Shown here: in pieces, positions 1-9,504 of the stretch
Numbering within the stretch: position 1 is the first letter of the stretch
Layout: the number at the start of each line of letters is the position of its first letter
Source of the DNA: Rhabditoides inermis
Lineage: Eukaryota > Nematoda > Chromadorea > Rhabditida > Rhabditidae
Assembly: GCA_963966185.1 (NCBI GenBank)
Contig: CAWZYM010000295.1
Location: 278,001-342,000 of the forward strand
Length of the DNA: 64,000 nt
Direction of reading: 5' to 3'
Notes under the pieces: model-generated
What the model saw: only the letters and a program-made list of their open reading frames with translations
Databases searched by the model: none
Told to the model about the DNA's origin: nothing
Translations under genes and position numbers: made by a program

Positions 1-40
1 GCTGGCGGAGATTGTGGGAGAGGAGGAGGTGAGAGTGCAT

Positions 41-80
<40 letters not shown>

Positions 81-544
81 TTCCCGTCTCTTCAGTGTGT
101 TGATTGATTGTATTGTACACGGACCAATCTCCCCCTCTCAGGCTTCCGACAAGTTGGCGGGCAAGTCTGCGCGCGTCCTCACCTCCATCGCCTTCACCGT
201 CCAGGACTGTCGTGAGTGGATTATGTAACGTATGTCAATCAGAATCCGAACAGACTCCTTTATTGTTTGTTGATCTCTTTGTGAGGAATGTGTCTTCGGA
301 GCGGTTGTTATCTGTTGGTCCACAGCTTTCATGACTGCGGAAATTGTATTAACATGCATGTGTTACGTATATCTCAAATAACCGAGGAAACTTTTCCCAG
401 CGCACCGCCGTTGTGTGCTGAACGGAGTGATCGCGCGCTGTATGTGTCAGCTGGTGGGTCGATCGGAGGCGGCCCTCCCGGAGTCGGAGTACATCGCCTC
501 CTACCTCGTGGAGTCGGTCGCATGGGAGGAGATTGAGGTAAGTG

Positions 545-598
<54 letters not shown>

Positions 599-753
599 CG
601 AGAGAGAGAGAGAGAGAGATTCCCTTGCAGGAGTCTGCCCGTCAGCGCCTCGCGGCTTGCCTGGAGACGGAGGCCTCTCGGACGGACGACCCCGATGCTC
701 GCGCCATTCTCTCCAAGGCACACAAGAAGTTTGCCGCCACCAAGTCTGGATAG
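1..753 (+). CDS. C-terminal exons of an unidentified protein (partial, enters from the left edge)
   Basis: Four exons can be joined in frame: 1-28, 142-211, 401-537 and 631-753, ending in TAG. All introns are GT-AG; the third intron is almost pure (GA)n and the first is rich in (CT)n. The tail of about 119 residues reads like an alpha-helical protein, with segments such as LAGKSARVLTSIAFTVQDC, ASYLVESVAWEEIE and a basic end, AHKKFAATKSG. I see no signal peptide, membrane segment or catalytic motif in it. I do not recognise the family; a helical-repeat protein is possible. The start lies outside the window. Confidence is good that it is coding and low for any function. Confidence 0.7.
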
Positions 754-884
754 GTCCAGATGTCGCCCACGTTACTTCACACTTCCCATTTTGTTAGTTA
801 TTATCAATTGTCGTTGTTTGTTATCACTGTCTGTGTTGTGCAAGACTAGTGACTGTTTTTTTTTGTAAATATTTATTCCGAATG

Positions 885-890
885 AATAAA
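885..890 (+). terminator. Polyadenylation signal of the first gene
   Basis: AATAAA lies 132 bp after the TAG stop at 751-753, in an AT-rich stretch that follows a T-run. The distance suits a short 3' UTR. Confidence 0.6.
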
Positions 891-1852
891 GTTATATGTT
901 TTGTAGGGTATTATGTATCAGTCGGTTATGTGAAAACTATTCAAAGGGTACTTGCAACAATGAGGAATGCCAACAGTAAACAATGAATGATGAACGTAAC
1001 ATGGGCAGTATGTAATAGTCAATAAAACGCCGATGGCTGCTAATATGTTTCTAGAAGGGGGACTCGATGGCCCCAGTGGCCTGGAGGAGAGTATTGAAAT
1101 TGTCGATGGAACGGTCGTCATTCCACAGCGGGGGCGCAGCATCAGACGGGAGCACCGCACGCCTGGAAGGGGGAAGCGAAGGTGAGGAGAGAGAGAGGGA
1201 GACAAAGACAGACTCACTCTTGAGCGCGATAGCCAACTCGTGGATGCGCTCCTCCTTATCTATCCGCTGACGAACAATGGTGATGGTCAGAGTACCGAGC
1301 TGCAGTGGGAACCTGCTCTCCCCTGCACCCATCGCACCCCTCTCCCACCCTTGCTCACATTGTTGATGTTTGCCATCTTGGCGTACACGTCGCAGTTCTC
1401 GCGATTGCGGAAATAGAGACGGACGTTGAGGGTGTCGCAGTGGCCGGACAGCTCGGAGAGGATGCCCTTGTCGACCCAGTAGTCAGACACACTGAACACA
1501 TAAACACAAGGCTAGGCAAATAACACAATGAAGCGCATTGAAGACATAACGACATTGTGATAAAAGGATACTTCTTTGTTATCACACACTGACTCACTCG
1601 ACGTTGATGGTATTGATGTGGGTGACTCCGGTGAGCAGCCCCGTGTCGCGGCCCACGAGCGTGGTAAAAGTGGTGAGGTTCTCGAAGAGACGCAGACATC
1701 CCTGCACCGTACCACACAACATACACAACTACTCGACTCACCTTCCTGATACCTTCAAAGACCTCGAGGTGAATAGGCTGCGTGATCGGAGGACACTTGC
1801 TGACTGCAACAAGCACATTAAAATGTGACCGCGCGAATATCAATTACACATC

Positions 1853-2555
1853 TATATTTCGCGCGCAACTAGCTCAGCATTTTCCGAGCAAAAAAATAAT
1901 CGTGCTCTAACTGGCACCGTATGCCAAGAAGTGATGCAGAAATTCTGCAGTTGCAAAATCTTTGGCGTTCATTTCTCTATTCGCGGGTCGTCTCACATGA
2001 CCAGGTGGCGTAGTGGTAACGCTCTCACTCTGCAACCAACTGTTCGTGGGTTCGACCCTGGCTACCTCCGCAAAGTTTTGTCAAATTGGAAACACCATTT
2101 AATTGATTCTGATCGTTGTCTAACCGCCCTAATGTCTCTCGTGAAAAGATGGGAACTCATTTGCGGGCTCTCCTATGAAAACCTGTAACATACCGCGCGG
2201 TTATCGGTAACGTAGCGCGAGCGTATTCGCTTAACATATCCTTCGTAAAGGATATGTTAAGAAACGCGCCACTATCCTCACGGTATATTACCGCTTAACC
2301 TCGTGGAATATTAACGATTTTGATCGATGAGCTGCGGCTCAATCACATTTCAGGTTTTAAAATGTGCGAGTTTGCAGGTGTCGATGAACACTTTTCAAAA
2401 ATATACAAACACTTTAGAACTTTGTTTAATACAAAGCCGTTTGCTGCTGTGGATGTAAGCATTCAGTGTGGTGCGCGGAGCACACACATCCTGTGAGACT
2501 GTTCAAAGTCGCTAAGCTCGCGGTATGTTACGGGTTTTCATAGGAGCTCACTATA
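1853..2555 (+). mobile_element. tRNA-like inverted-repeat element, copy 1, split by another element
   Basis: This aligns over its length with the copies at 2554-2886, 41736-42030 and 49600-49913. It begins TATATTTCGCGCG and ends GGGCTC...ACTATA, with the end separated by the insert at 2171-2545. The inner part at 2004-2066 looks like a tRNA: an A-box match TGGCGTAGTGG and a B-box match GGTTCGACCCT. It lies in an intron of the A1 gene and abuts copy 2 tail to tail. Confidence 0.7.
2171..2545. mobile_element. Short inverted-repeat element nested in copy 1
   Basis: The ends are inverted repeats of about 28 bp, TCCTATGAAAACCYGTAACA then TACCGCG. GCTC flanks both sides (2167-2170 and 2546-2549) and is a likely 4-bp target duplication. 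Removing the insert restores the terminus seen in sister copies, GCGGGCYCACTATA. It has no coding capacity, so it is a non-autonomous DNA element. Confidence 0.65.
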
Positions 2556-2886
2556 TAGTGGGCCCGCTCAATCGCAAATGAGTTCGAACCCTTTTCACGA
2601 GAGACATCAGGTGGTTAGACAAAGATCAGAAATCAGAACCCATTGGATGGTTGTTTCATTTTGACAAAACAATGCAAAAGCCGAAACCGCAGACCTCTGT
2701 TTTCTAAAAGCGTTACCACAGAGGTCTGCGAGAGCGTTACCACAACACCACGAGGTCATGTGAGAGACTCAGCGAAATAAAGAAGTGAACGCCAAGACTG
2801 CGATGCATTTCGTTCAGTATACGGTATGTTCAAAATCCACGATAATGTTTTCACCGAAAAATCCTGAGCTAAGTGCGAGCTTATTA
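2554..2886 (-). mobile_element. tRNA-like inverted-repeat element, copy 2
   Basis: Reverse-oriented relative to copy 1 and joined to it at a shared TATA. It starts TATAGTGGGCCCGC and ends GCGAGCTTATTA. The tRNA-like core is degraded by an internal duplication around the GCGTTACCAC motif near 2710-2745. Confidence 0.65.
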
Positions 2887-3001
2887 GCGACAGATGCATC
2901 GTATGCGTGCGATAGTGAAGAGAGTGCTCTAAGCGGTTAACAAATCAATAGACGAGCACATACGAAGTTTTGAGCGCGCGAAAATTTCAAATGCGGTGGT
3001 G

Positions 3002-3755
3002 TATAGTGGGTCCCCCGTTTTGGCGGTAGGCAAGTTGCGAATCGTCATTCTTTTATTATGCACAGGCGAATACTAGATGCGTCCGAAGGTTGCTATCTAG
3101 TTCATTGCGCGCTATGTGAACCGATGGACCGGTGTCATTTTTGAAGGAAATTTATGGAAATGGAATGCAAAATTACTCCTTAGCTACCGTCTTCTGGATT
3201 TGATATCAAATTGCGCTGAACTACATTTGGAAATAACTTTGTTCAAATTTCATGAAATCATACCAAATTTTCATGAGAGGTGTATCGATACCATAGCTAC
3301 AACTCTATGATCGCATTTTTCCGAATTCGGTTCTCATAATTTAGATAACTAGCATGATCTGAATTACTTTATAACATAACTTGGAATCAAGTGATGCTAT
3401 CGATTGATATCAAACTTGTGCGTAATAGAGACACTTCTGAGGATGAAATAACGTTAAAAACCGAAACATTGTTACCTACAATCTAGGAGTTTCCCCACCG
3501 AGCATACACTTATCACAAAATAACTCTTCAACGGCTTGTCTAAATTTGACCAAACTTATCACATGTATACAAATTGACCCGCTCTACAAACGTATGATCT
3601 CAGAATTGAAATATCTTTTCTCGAAATACCGTGATCATCGACATATTCATTGGCACTGGTGGAATGAGGTGCATTTACATAATTTTCTCATCGGTCTGCG
3701 TCATTTTTTTGGCCAAAGATAATTCGCCTACCGCGAAAACGGGGGACCCACTATA
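3002..3755. mobile_element. Non-autonomous TIR element with TA flanks
   Basis: Terminal inverted repeats of about 30 bp start TATAGTGGGTCCCCCGTTTT and continue GGCGGTAGGC, with one mismatch between the two ends. The inside is AT-rich and has no supported ORF. The termini resemble those of the tRNA-like elements (TATAGTGGG), and the TA at each end suggests a Tc1/mariner-type target. Confidence 0.7.
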
Positions 3756-4771
3756 CAAGCGGAATAGTGAAACTAACTGATCATTGGTCTGTAGTGCAAA
3801 TGTTTGTAAATGGTTGTCACAAGAACGCACACTTGGCGTAGTGGATGTTTACAAGACAGACGTAGCGCAGACGCTTCAAGGAAGCGATACAACCGAAGAC
3901 GATCGGGAGCAGAGCGCTCTGAAAGCATGCAAAATAAAATCATATTAGTCGTATCCGCGAGCGCTTGTCTCTGCAGCGATCCGGTACCTGTAATCACGAA
4001 CTATGAAACAATCACACGTCACACGACGTGTCTGCGTGGGACTTGATTACACGAATCAATCATTCAAAACCAGTAACCATACAGACCGTGCAAAAGCGGA
4101 GGCGATAGGATACCTCCAACCTGACCGCCGTAACCTCATCGTCGTACTTGCGGCACACGCGTTTAAGCCAGCGCTCTGCAACGCATTCCCGTTACCCATG
4201 AGACGCTAGCCAGACGCCACTCACGGATCATGGGGATATCATAGCTGTGTATGTTGGTGTCCCGATCGTATTGCTCAGTCGCTGTCTTCTGCCCCGCGAA
4301 CGACACCGTCACGCAGCCCTAAGTTGTTTATAGGCCGCTGTGTGAGTACATTGTGTGTGGGATTGTTATTGACCACGCCAGGCTCTCCGATCGCATATAA
4401 GCTGGACAGAGAGACTGGGAGTGGAGCCGACTGCTTGGCTGCGTGTTCTTCAATCGTGTATTGGATTATTGGGGATGGGAAGTAGCGGGGTGAAATCCCC
4501 CGGCAGCGAGGCCTTGTCCTAGGTCTTGTCCTACTCACGTAGGCTCGGATGGTGAGCGCGTCCCTGCCTGCGAACCTGTACGTCTTCATGCGAGCGCACA
4601 CGGCGTGCATCGAACGCGACACCAGACGGAGCGTGTTGCGCGTCTGCAATACAAAACATCAAAGAGAAGCCAATGATGAGTCACCTGGGTGTCGAGGTAG
4701 CGGAAGATGTGTCCGAGCGCGTCGTCGTTGAGGAGCAGAAGCTGAGGGAGGTCAGACGGGTCGACAGCCAT

Positions 4772-5360
4772 CTGGAAAAATAGGAATGCAAAGTCACTAT
4801 AAGAAAAAAAAATCACAACGAGAAATTGTCGCGAGCAAATGAATGAATGAAATCGATAAAGCGCGCGCTTTTTGATCTCTCGCTTCTCTGTTCCCTCTCA
4901 CGGCGCGGTTGTTCTCTCGCGCGTGCCACAAACCCGGCGCCAATCACGCGAGGCCGTGCAGTATGTAAGTGGGCGCGACTTAAATGGTCGGATTATATCC
5001 CAGTACTCAAGGTACGCCTAGAGTTCTGACCTGAGTTCGCTCAGTGTCAAACACTGGTTATTTTTGGAAAGCACTCGTCCGGGGTATCCAAGAGTGCAAC
5101 AAACGCTTTTTAATTGATCGTTGTTCATATCATCGCACATTGATCTGCCTCTCCTATTCGTTCTTCCCATGTGAAGCGAAATCTCGGCCTCCGATTTTGA
5201 GAGCCGGTAGGTGAGCGCTACATTCGTTTCAAAAACAAGTATCTCTCCTGGCGGCAATCATCAGATGGTTGCCCGCTCAGCTAGAAAATCCACCGACTTT
5301 CGCAATCAATTACTTCAAACGACTTCGAATTACTTGCGATATCCTCGAAACGACATCGAA
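4772..5360 (-). promoter_or_regulatory. Upstream region of F-box-like copy A1
   Basis: This stretch upstream of the A1 start is repeated at 5505-5870 (shorter) and 11980-12570. Read on the - strand it has an ATTGG box (inverted CCAAT) near 4940 in a CpG-rich block, GCGCGCGCTTTATCG near 4860, and pyrimidine-rich tracts. Conservation of all three copies through the block fits a promoter plus 5' UTR. No core element can be proven by eye. Confidence 0.4.
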
Positions 5361-5504
5361 TGCATACAATCTTAGAAAGCGAAAACAGGTATAGACACAC
5401 GTAGAGTCGTATAGTCACATTCCAGACTTACATTGTATTTGAAACCGAAGTTTATAAAACTACTAAAGCAGATATTTTATAAGCGAATAAACGCCGTTAA
5501 GATG

Positions 5505-5870
5505 CCATCTGGAAAAAAAACGGAATGCAAAGTCACGATAGGAAAAACAACAAATCAACGAGAAATTATCGTGAGCAATTAAATAAGTTCGATAAAGCGC
5601 GCGCGTTTTTTGATCTCTCGTTTCTCTGTTCGCTCTCACGGCGCGCTTGTTCTCTCGCGCGTGCCACAAACCCGGCGCGAATCGCGCGAGATCGTGGAAT
5701 ATGTAAATGGACGCGCGTGCATGCGTTGGATTACATCCCAGTTATCAAGGTACGCCTAGAGTTCTGACCTGAGTTCGCTCAGTGTCAAACACTGGTTATT
5801 TTGGAAAGCACTCGTCCGGGGTATCCGGGAGTGCAACAAGAGCTATTTATCGGGTTGCTCAATTAGTATA
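5505..5870. repeat. Third copy of the F-box-like gene upstream region
   Basis: It begins at the residue of the first exon (GCCATCTGGAAAAA) and follows the upstream block of A1 and A2 closely to the conserved tail CACTCGTCCGGGGTATCC. No F-box exon follows it, so it is an orphan promoter-region copy. A partial continuation is visible at 6027-6080. Confidence 0.6.
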
Positions 5871-6126
5871 CGGCTTCAGAATTAAGACAGTCGAGATCGA
5901 CCTGCCGCTTTCCATATCGTTATTTCTCTGTTGAGCAGAATTTCGGACTCCGATTCCGAGAGCCGGCAGGCCAGGTCCAAGCTAAAGAAAGGTCTCAATA
6001 AAACAACCGTCGGCGAGTCCGCGGCGCTTTCCAGGCGGCAGTCATCAGAAGGTTGCCCGCCCAGTTTGCGAGCGAACCAATCATTGATAATAATTCGAGT
6101 GGGATGTCCCTAGATCAATCATAACA

Positions 6127-6697
6127 AGGGGGGAGGGAGAGGGAGAGGGAGAGGGAGAGGGAGAGGGAGAGGGAGAGGGAGAGGGAGAGGGAGAGGGAGA
6201 GGGAGAGGGAGAGGGAGAGGGAGAGGGAGAGGGAGAGGGAGAGGGAGAGGGAGAGGGAGAGGGAGAGGGAGAGGGAGAGGGAGAGGGAGAGGGAGAGGGA
6301 GAGGGAGAGGGAGAGGGAGAGGGAGAGGGAGAGGGAGAGGGAGAGGGAGAGGGAGAGGGAGAGGGAGAGGGAGAGGGAGAGGGAGAGGGAGAGGGAGAGG
6401 GAGAGGGAGAGGGAGAGGGAGAGGGAGAGGGAGAGGGAGAGGGAGAGGGAGAGGGAGAGGGAGAGGGAGAGGGAGAGGGAGAGGGAGAGGGAGAGGGAGA
6501 GGGAGAGGGAGAGGGAGAGGGAGAGGGAGAGGGAGAGGGAGAGGGAGAGGGAGAGGGAGAGGGAGAGGGAGAGGGAGAGGGAGAGGGAGAGGGAGAGGGA
6601 GAGGGAGAGGGAGGGGAGAGGGAGAGGGAGAGGGAGAGGGAGAGGGAGAGGGAGAGGGAGAGGGAGAGGGAGAGGAGAGGGAGAGGGAGAGGGAGAC
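6127..6697. repeat. (GGGAGA)n hexanucleotide satellite, about 570 bp
   Basis: About 95 near-perfect GGGAGA units on the + strand, with one slip near 6612 and another near 6673. It lies where the last intron of the decayed BTB-kelch copy would be. The intact copy has only a short polypurine tract there (13318-13382), so this is a large expansion of an intronic tract. Runs of GGG spaced by 3 bases meet the G-quadruplex rule. Confidence 0.95.
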
Positions 6698-8245
6698 GTT
6701 TCCATCTGCCACCGCTGCATGTGACTCGCGTGCTTTCTTCATATGAGGCAGCGCCCGCCACACCCCATCCACCAGAATCTACAAGCAAAGAACCAATGGT
6801 ATGGAGAGAAAGAGAGAGAGGAGTGAAAGGAGAGAGAGAGCAGAGAGAGAGAGCAGAGAAAGAAAGAGAGGGAGAGGGAGGGAGCACGGATACGCACTAC
6901 ATTCTCCGAGGCGAGAACAGACACAGAAAGAAGCTAACCCAGTCTCACCCACCTCTCCGGTTCGAAACACGCCATTGGCTTTGCGGCCTCCCAGAACCAC
7001 CTGTCGCCCAGCCACCACGGAGAGAGATGCGAACGCGCGAGCCTGTAACACGCATCACACTTTTTGACAAAACGAGGTAGTTTTGTCAAAAACTTTTGGT
7101 GCCATTTGCTATCTTCAACGGAACTTTTCACCGACTTGTACATGCGAACGCGCATCTCCGACACATAGTTATTTTGACAAAAGTGCATAATTTTCATCAT
7201 CATATTTTCATATCCCGGTGCTAACTCAACGTCGATATTCATAGTGTACACTCCCTTTAACCACTACTCTCTCTCTCTCTTCGTCCCACTTGCCTGTCGT
7301 GTCGTTGTAGATGAACACCTAATATCGTAATGACATTTCCAAATTACTCAGAATGCACTACTAAAATCAATGCAACACACACTATGCACTGGATAGGGGA
7401 AACACCGATTCCGGTATGAATGTGGGACATAAGCCATCTCACTTGGTTGTAGTAGGCGTAAATATCACTATGAAAAGATTATGGTCTAAGTGAAACTGTG
7501 AAAAAGAGAGGGTTAGACTTACACAAGATTACAGAACAACATTGAGGAAGAAGATGAATGACTCGTGCATGTGCGGCTTCCTCTTCTCGTGGGGGCGCAC
7601 CCACTTGCACACAGCAGTGAACACACTCGACTCGCGGCAGCACAAGGAAGAATCTGCGACCGATTGTCATGAAAACAACTTCATGACAAATGATTTGAAA
7701 GATGTGAAAACAAAATTTAAGAGATTACGGGTAAAACATTAAATATTATGCGACGAACTAGCGTACCTGTGAGAAGGAGTAGCAGATCGTTTTTGTTGAG
7801 CACGAGGAAGTCGGGAGTTTCCATGACCGTGCTTCAAAGGCACATATTATTTCATTCAAAAAAGGTAATTCACGCGTGTCTCACTCAGATCGCGGAAAAA
7901 CATGCGTTTTCATAACGTTTTATACGATTGTTGTGATGAGATTGACTGACGTACTCGAAGTTGCGGCAGGCGGCGGTCCAAGCGGCGGCCTCGAGTTGCG
8001 CGCAGTCGCCGCGCCAGCGGGCCCACACCTCCAGGCAGTTGGACGGGGAGACGAGAGACACCAGCAGCCTGCACACGCGTACCATCATTATTCAGTTTTC
8101 ACGTGTTATTATGCTATAAATTATCATTATCACACACATCACATGCCAATACTAGACACGACTCACTGGACGCAGCTCTTTTCGAGGTCATGTAGCTGCA
8201 GACGACCTGCCTCGGGCAGCAGCCGGCTCGCCAGACTGTCATCTT
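6698..8245 (-). pseudogene. BTB-BACK-kelch gene, left copy (B1), 5'-truncated with internal loss
   Basis: Exons match the intact copy at 13241-17348. Present are BACK exons at about 8160-8245, 7965-8085, 7765-7840 and 7545-7650, and kelch-type exons near 7295-7320, 6960-7035 and 6698-6780. Missing are both start-side BTB exons, the exons equivalent to about 13.98-15.7 kb (most kelch repeats) and the last exon (FGGRGKCS...). The last recognisable exon runs into the hexanucleotide satellite. The (-) intron acceptor that reads TTTGAG in the intact copy reads TTTAAG here. This cannot encode a working adaptor. Confidence 0.75.
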
Positions 8246-8261
8246 AAAGATCATGCAACAT

Positions 8262-8345
8262 TACCATCGGATGATTGAAAGCGTTTAGAGAATGAAATTT
8301 GTTCTTAAAATCTTCCTTTTTCATTCCATCCAAGCGCGCCATCAC
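8262..8345 (+). repeat. Copy of the sequence just left of the minisatellite (29278-29360)
   Basis: GATGATTGAAAGCGTTTAGA and the following 50 bp match 29280-29355 with few changes. Together with the phosphatase fragment next to it, this marks a duplicated block. Confidence 0.6.
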
Positions 8346-8486
8346 CCGATAATTTTCGAACCTTCTATGATGAGTAGTACAGTTCAATTCCGTTCGCTTC
8401 CAATTATTGTCCTGCTCGCTACTCCAATGAACCGTTGCATCTACTCGCGTCTTTCCAAACGGTTGTTCGAATACACTTTTTTATAT

Positions 8487-9190
8487 TTCAATAAGTTTAT
8501 CTCCATATTCTATCATATAAGCACACACAAAACACAATAACACCCGTTGTCAGTACCCTCTAACGCTTTAAGTTTAGTTGTATCATTCGCATTCGCTCTC
8601 TTCATCGGGAGAGAGGTGCTAGGAGCTCTTCTCTGCCTTCTGCTTCTTCCCCCTTCTTCTGAACCAGCTTCTCGTTGTACTTGTTCACCATGCCCCATTT
8701 CTTTTCGTCACGGCGGCCGGTTGGGTGCATTTCTCGCACCGTCGGTCGTCGCCGCCGTTTGTTCTGGAATCCTTCTGTGAGAAACGCTGGGCCCGCGCGG
8801 AGTAGCCCAATATGGAAGTCAGCAACGCTAGCTCGAGGATTGGATCACTATTGGCACTATGTGGAGTGGTTATCGTTCCTTGCGGTCAGTTTGTTACTGG
8901 AGTTGCCGCGCTTTTGGATTATCGATGGATATCGATCGTTTATCAACATCTACGTCAATATTGGTTCAATGGTATGGTCCGCAAGACGAAGGCCCTCTAT
9001 GGATGGAAATGCAAGTGCCCGATTAGTGAACCTGCACCTTCCATTCGGCGCAAAAATCTATAATACCATCTTAGGTTCTTATGAGTGATTTCGTTTTGTA
9101 CGTGTCATAATCATATTTGCGATTCCGAATAAACATTTGATTTGATTTGATTTGACCATGCCCCGATACTCCTTCATGAACTTGGTGTCA
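8487..9190 (-). pseudogene. Fragment of the 3' end of the tyrosine phosphatase gene, split by an insert
   Basis: 8487-8696 matches 35490-35725 and 9155-9190 continues it (KFMKEYRGM). The reading frame is damaged by a deletion in the lysine-rich tail. The join is interrupted at 8697-9154. It lies between the two BTB-kelch/F-box cassettes, so the duplication involved the phosphatase end as well. Confidence 0.75.
8697..9154 (+). mobile_element. Retroposed insert with 10-bp target duplication and (TTTGA)n tail
   Basis: ACCATGCCCC occurs at 8687-8696 and again at 9155-9164, directly flanking the insert. The 3' end has AATAAA followed by tandem TTTGA units, as in target-primed retrotransposition. 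Inside, 8812-9063 is an 83-codon ORF with a hydrophobic stretch (IGSLLALCGVVIVPCG). No reverse transcriptase motif is visible. It is either a 5'-truncated LINE or a short non-autonomous retroposon. Confidence 0.7.
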
Positions 9191-9504
9191 CATGTTGTTG
9201 TCAGTACTGTCGTTGTTGTGCAAGGCTAGTGACTGTTTTTTGTTGTAAATATTTATTCCGGATGAAAAGAAAACATTTGTTTTGTCGAGTATTATGTATG
9301 AGTCGGTTATTTGAAAACTATTTATCGGCATGATAACAGAAAACAATGAATGTAACATGGATAAGGCGGTAGGTAACAGTGAACAAGGTGCGTATTGTTG
9401 ATATGTGTCCCTAGAAGAGATACTGTCCACGAGCTGACTCGGCGGCCCCAGTGGCGTGTAAGAGTGCATCGAACGACTGCACCCACCGACTGCGCTTCCT
9501 CTTC

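Larger units (their letters stand above)
1051..4771 (-). pseudogene. F-box-like gene, left copy (A1), with a frameshift
   Basis: Ten exons on the - strand match those of the copy at 9505-11979. The start ATG is at 4771. The first exon (4685-4771) encodes an F-box-like helix pair, DLPQLLLLNDDALGHIF, and the second (about 4539-4645) continues with LRLVSRSMHAVCARM. Later exons lie near 4226-4318, 4100-4185, 3800-3915, 1750-1810, 1620-1708, 1365-1495, 1215-1300 and 1051-1170. The last ends NTLLQATGAIESPF and a stop. The exon at 3800-3915 lacks one base near 3819 relative to the other copy, which shifts the frame and gives an early stop. The next intron was swollen to about 2 kb by four inverted-repeat elements. 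The remaining exons stay open, so decay is recent or an assembly error is possible. F-box proteins recruit substrates to SCF ubiquitin ligases; that role is inferred from the motif only. Confidence 0.6.

Noticed and set aside
2004..2066. Functional tRNA gene
   Set aside because: A and B boxes are present, but the acceptor and T stems do not pair well, and the segment recurs inside the same longer element, so it is a tRNA-derived part of a mobile element.
6081..6887. ORFs of 200-270 codons rich in Ser-Pro, Leu-Pro or Ser-Leu on the - strand
   Set aside because: They are translations of the (GGGAGA)n satellite in three frames. The same holds for 35742-36966 (Arg-Gly, Glu-Arg) and for 349-868, 20337-21033 and 28620-29145 (Glu-Arg, Ser-Leu).
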